Part shown: piece after piece, positions 12,921-13,637 of the stretch
Position numbering within the stretch: position 1 is the first letter of the stretch
Layout: each line of letters starts with the position of its first letter
Source: Chloroflexota bacterium
GTDB taxonomy: Bacteria > Chloroflexota > Dormibacteria > Dormibacterales > Dormibacteraceae
Direction of reading: 5' to 3'
DNA: 13,637 nt
Assembly (NCBI GenBank): GCA_003446775.1
Contig: DMCH01000006.1
Coordinates: 7,187 to 20,823 of the forward strand
Made by a program: the position numbers and the translations under genes
Notes under the pieces: model-generated
Seen by the model: only the letters and a program-made list of their open reading frames with translations
What the model was told of the DNA's origin: nothing
Databases searched by the model: none

Positions 12921-13637
12921 TCAGGGCACCAGCCCGGTGAGGATTGTCGTCAGTACCTCGGGGTCGATGTTCCCGCCCGAAACCACCGCAACATAGCGAC
13001 CTGGTCCGGCGAGGCCTTTGAGCGCCGCCGCCACCGACGCGGCGCCCGCGCCCTCGGCGACGATCGCGGCGTGCTGGACCAGGTGGCGGATGGCGGCCGC
13101 CACCTCGGGCAGGCTCACGACCAGCGATCCGGCCAGGAGGCGCGACGCGGGCGCCCACATCTCGGGCAGGAGCGCCGGGCCGCCGATCCCATCTACGAAC
13201 GTGGCGGTACGCTGACACGGCACCGGGCCGCCCGCGGTTAACGCAGCGGCAAGAGGCGCGGCCGTGTCCACCTCACAGCCATAAACCCGGACCTCCGGGC
13301 GCAGGCCCCGCACCGCCGTCGCGATGCCGCAGCTCAGCCCGCCGCCGCCGAAGGGGACGAGCACGGAGTTGACGTCAGGGAGATCCTCCAGGATCTCCAG
13401 GCCGACGATGCCGTTGCCGGCCATGACGTCGACGTCGCTCGAGGGATGGATGAAATGTGCGGGCTCCAGCGGCGCATAACGGTGGGTCGCCATGACGTTC
13501 CACCAGTCGTCGAAGGGCAGCGAGATCGTCTCGGCGCCAAGGCGCTGGATGGCCTCCAACTTCACGCGCGGAGCGCCGTCGGGGACGACGACGGTGCACC
13601 GGACGCCGAGCCGCCTGGCGTTCCACGCCAGGCCCTG
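12921..13637 (-). CDS. PLP-dependent threonine/serine dehydratase (5' partial)
   Basis: Fold-type II PLP enzyme of the threonine ammonia-lyase group, deaminating Thr or Ser to the 2-oxo acid. The start lies beyond the right edge: the frame is open to the window end and the first residues, QGLAWNARRLGVRCTVVVPD, already match the family, so the GTG at 13565 is internal. 238 residues are present. The catalytic lysine (SFKxRG) and the N-terminal third are missing from the window. Seen: NGIVGLEILEDLPDV, the phosphate-binding PFGGGGLSCGIA, FVDGIGG, and SGGNID near the C-terminus, which contacts the PLP pyridine nitrogen. It ends soon after SGGN, so there is no ACT regulatory domain; this resembles catabolic TdcB or serine-racemase-like enzymes rather than long IlvA. 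Exact substrate not determined. Confidence 0.9.
   Translation of the reverse strand, partial: QGLAWNARRLGVRCTVVVPDGAPRVKLEAIQRLGAETISLPFDDWWNVMATHRYAPLEPAHFIHPSSDVDVMAGNGIVGLEILEDLPDVNSVLVPFGGGGLSCGIATAVRGLRPEVRVYGCEVDTAAPLAAALTAGGPVPCQRTATFVDGIGGPALLPEMWAPASRLLAGSLVVSLPEVAAAIRHLVQHAAIVAEGAGAASVAAALKGLAGPGRYVAVVSGGNIDPEVLTTILTGLVP

Noticed and set aside
1..13637. tRNA or rRNA genes, CRISPR arrays, insertion sequences or phage genes
   Set aside because: None seen on reading through. There is no tRNA-like cloverleaf, no regularly spaced repeat array and no transposase-like protein. Every stretch over 300 bases is filled by a gene.

Overview
The window is a densely packed, high-GC bacterial segment. 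It has short or overlapping gene junctions, frequent GTG starts and several TANNNT-type -10 hexamers 6-7 nt before start codons, which suggests leaderless transcription. The heme genes follow the coproporphyrin-dependent route (hemQ/chdC present) used by Actinobacteria, Firmicutes and relatives. Together these fit a soil or environmental actinobacterium-like or Chloroflexota/Dormibacterota-like lineage. That placement is inference and uncertain. TGA is an ordinary stop for many genes here, so the genome does not recode TGA generally.

Positions 1-8228 (+) form one translationally coupled operon. It holds sulfite reductase (cysI, cut by the left edge), a scar of deleted sulfur-assimilation genes, a Met8-SUMT fusion (cysG-like), hemC, hemD, hemB, hemQ/chdC, hemE and hemH/cpfC. 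HemB, HemC and HemD make uroporphyrinogen III. CysG diverts part of it to siroheme, the cofactor of the sulfite reductase encoded upstream. HemE, HemH and HemQ take the rest toward heme b. Not in the window are hemA and hemL (ALA synthesis) and the coproporphyrinogen oxidase (hemY/cgoX). A GTG-started 22-codon ORF overlaps the hemH stop.

Positions 8298-8879 (-) encode a four-helix membrane protein with a short N-terminal WDG-type motif, convergent with the operon. A 60-bp divergent promoter region separates it from the most striking gene, an OsmC-family protein (8940-9407, +). Its reading frame contains one in-frame TGA exactly where the family has its reactive cysteine. The frame is intact on both sides and a 6-bp GC hairpin with a UGGAG loop lies at a SECIS-like distance. 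I read this as a selenoprotein.

Positions 9429-11033 (+) carry a three-gene cassette: a cytoplasmic sulfite-oxidase-like molybdoprotein, an FNR-type flavin reductase and a small four-cysteine zinc-ribbon protein. A small secreted low-complexity protein with two 22-residue repeats (11086-11433) and 6-phosphogluconate dehydrogenase (gnd, to 12914) follow. The window ends in a convergent PLP-dependent threonine/serine dehydratase cut by the right edge.

Two observations stand out. One is the probable Sec-containing OsmC protein. The other is the 140-bp scar between cysI and cysG, where both outer gene junctions are kept but a PAPS-reductase/ATP-sulfurylase block seems to be missing, either by real deletion or by assembly collapse.
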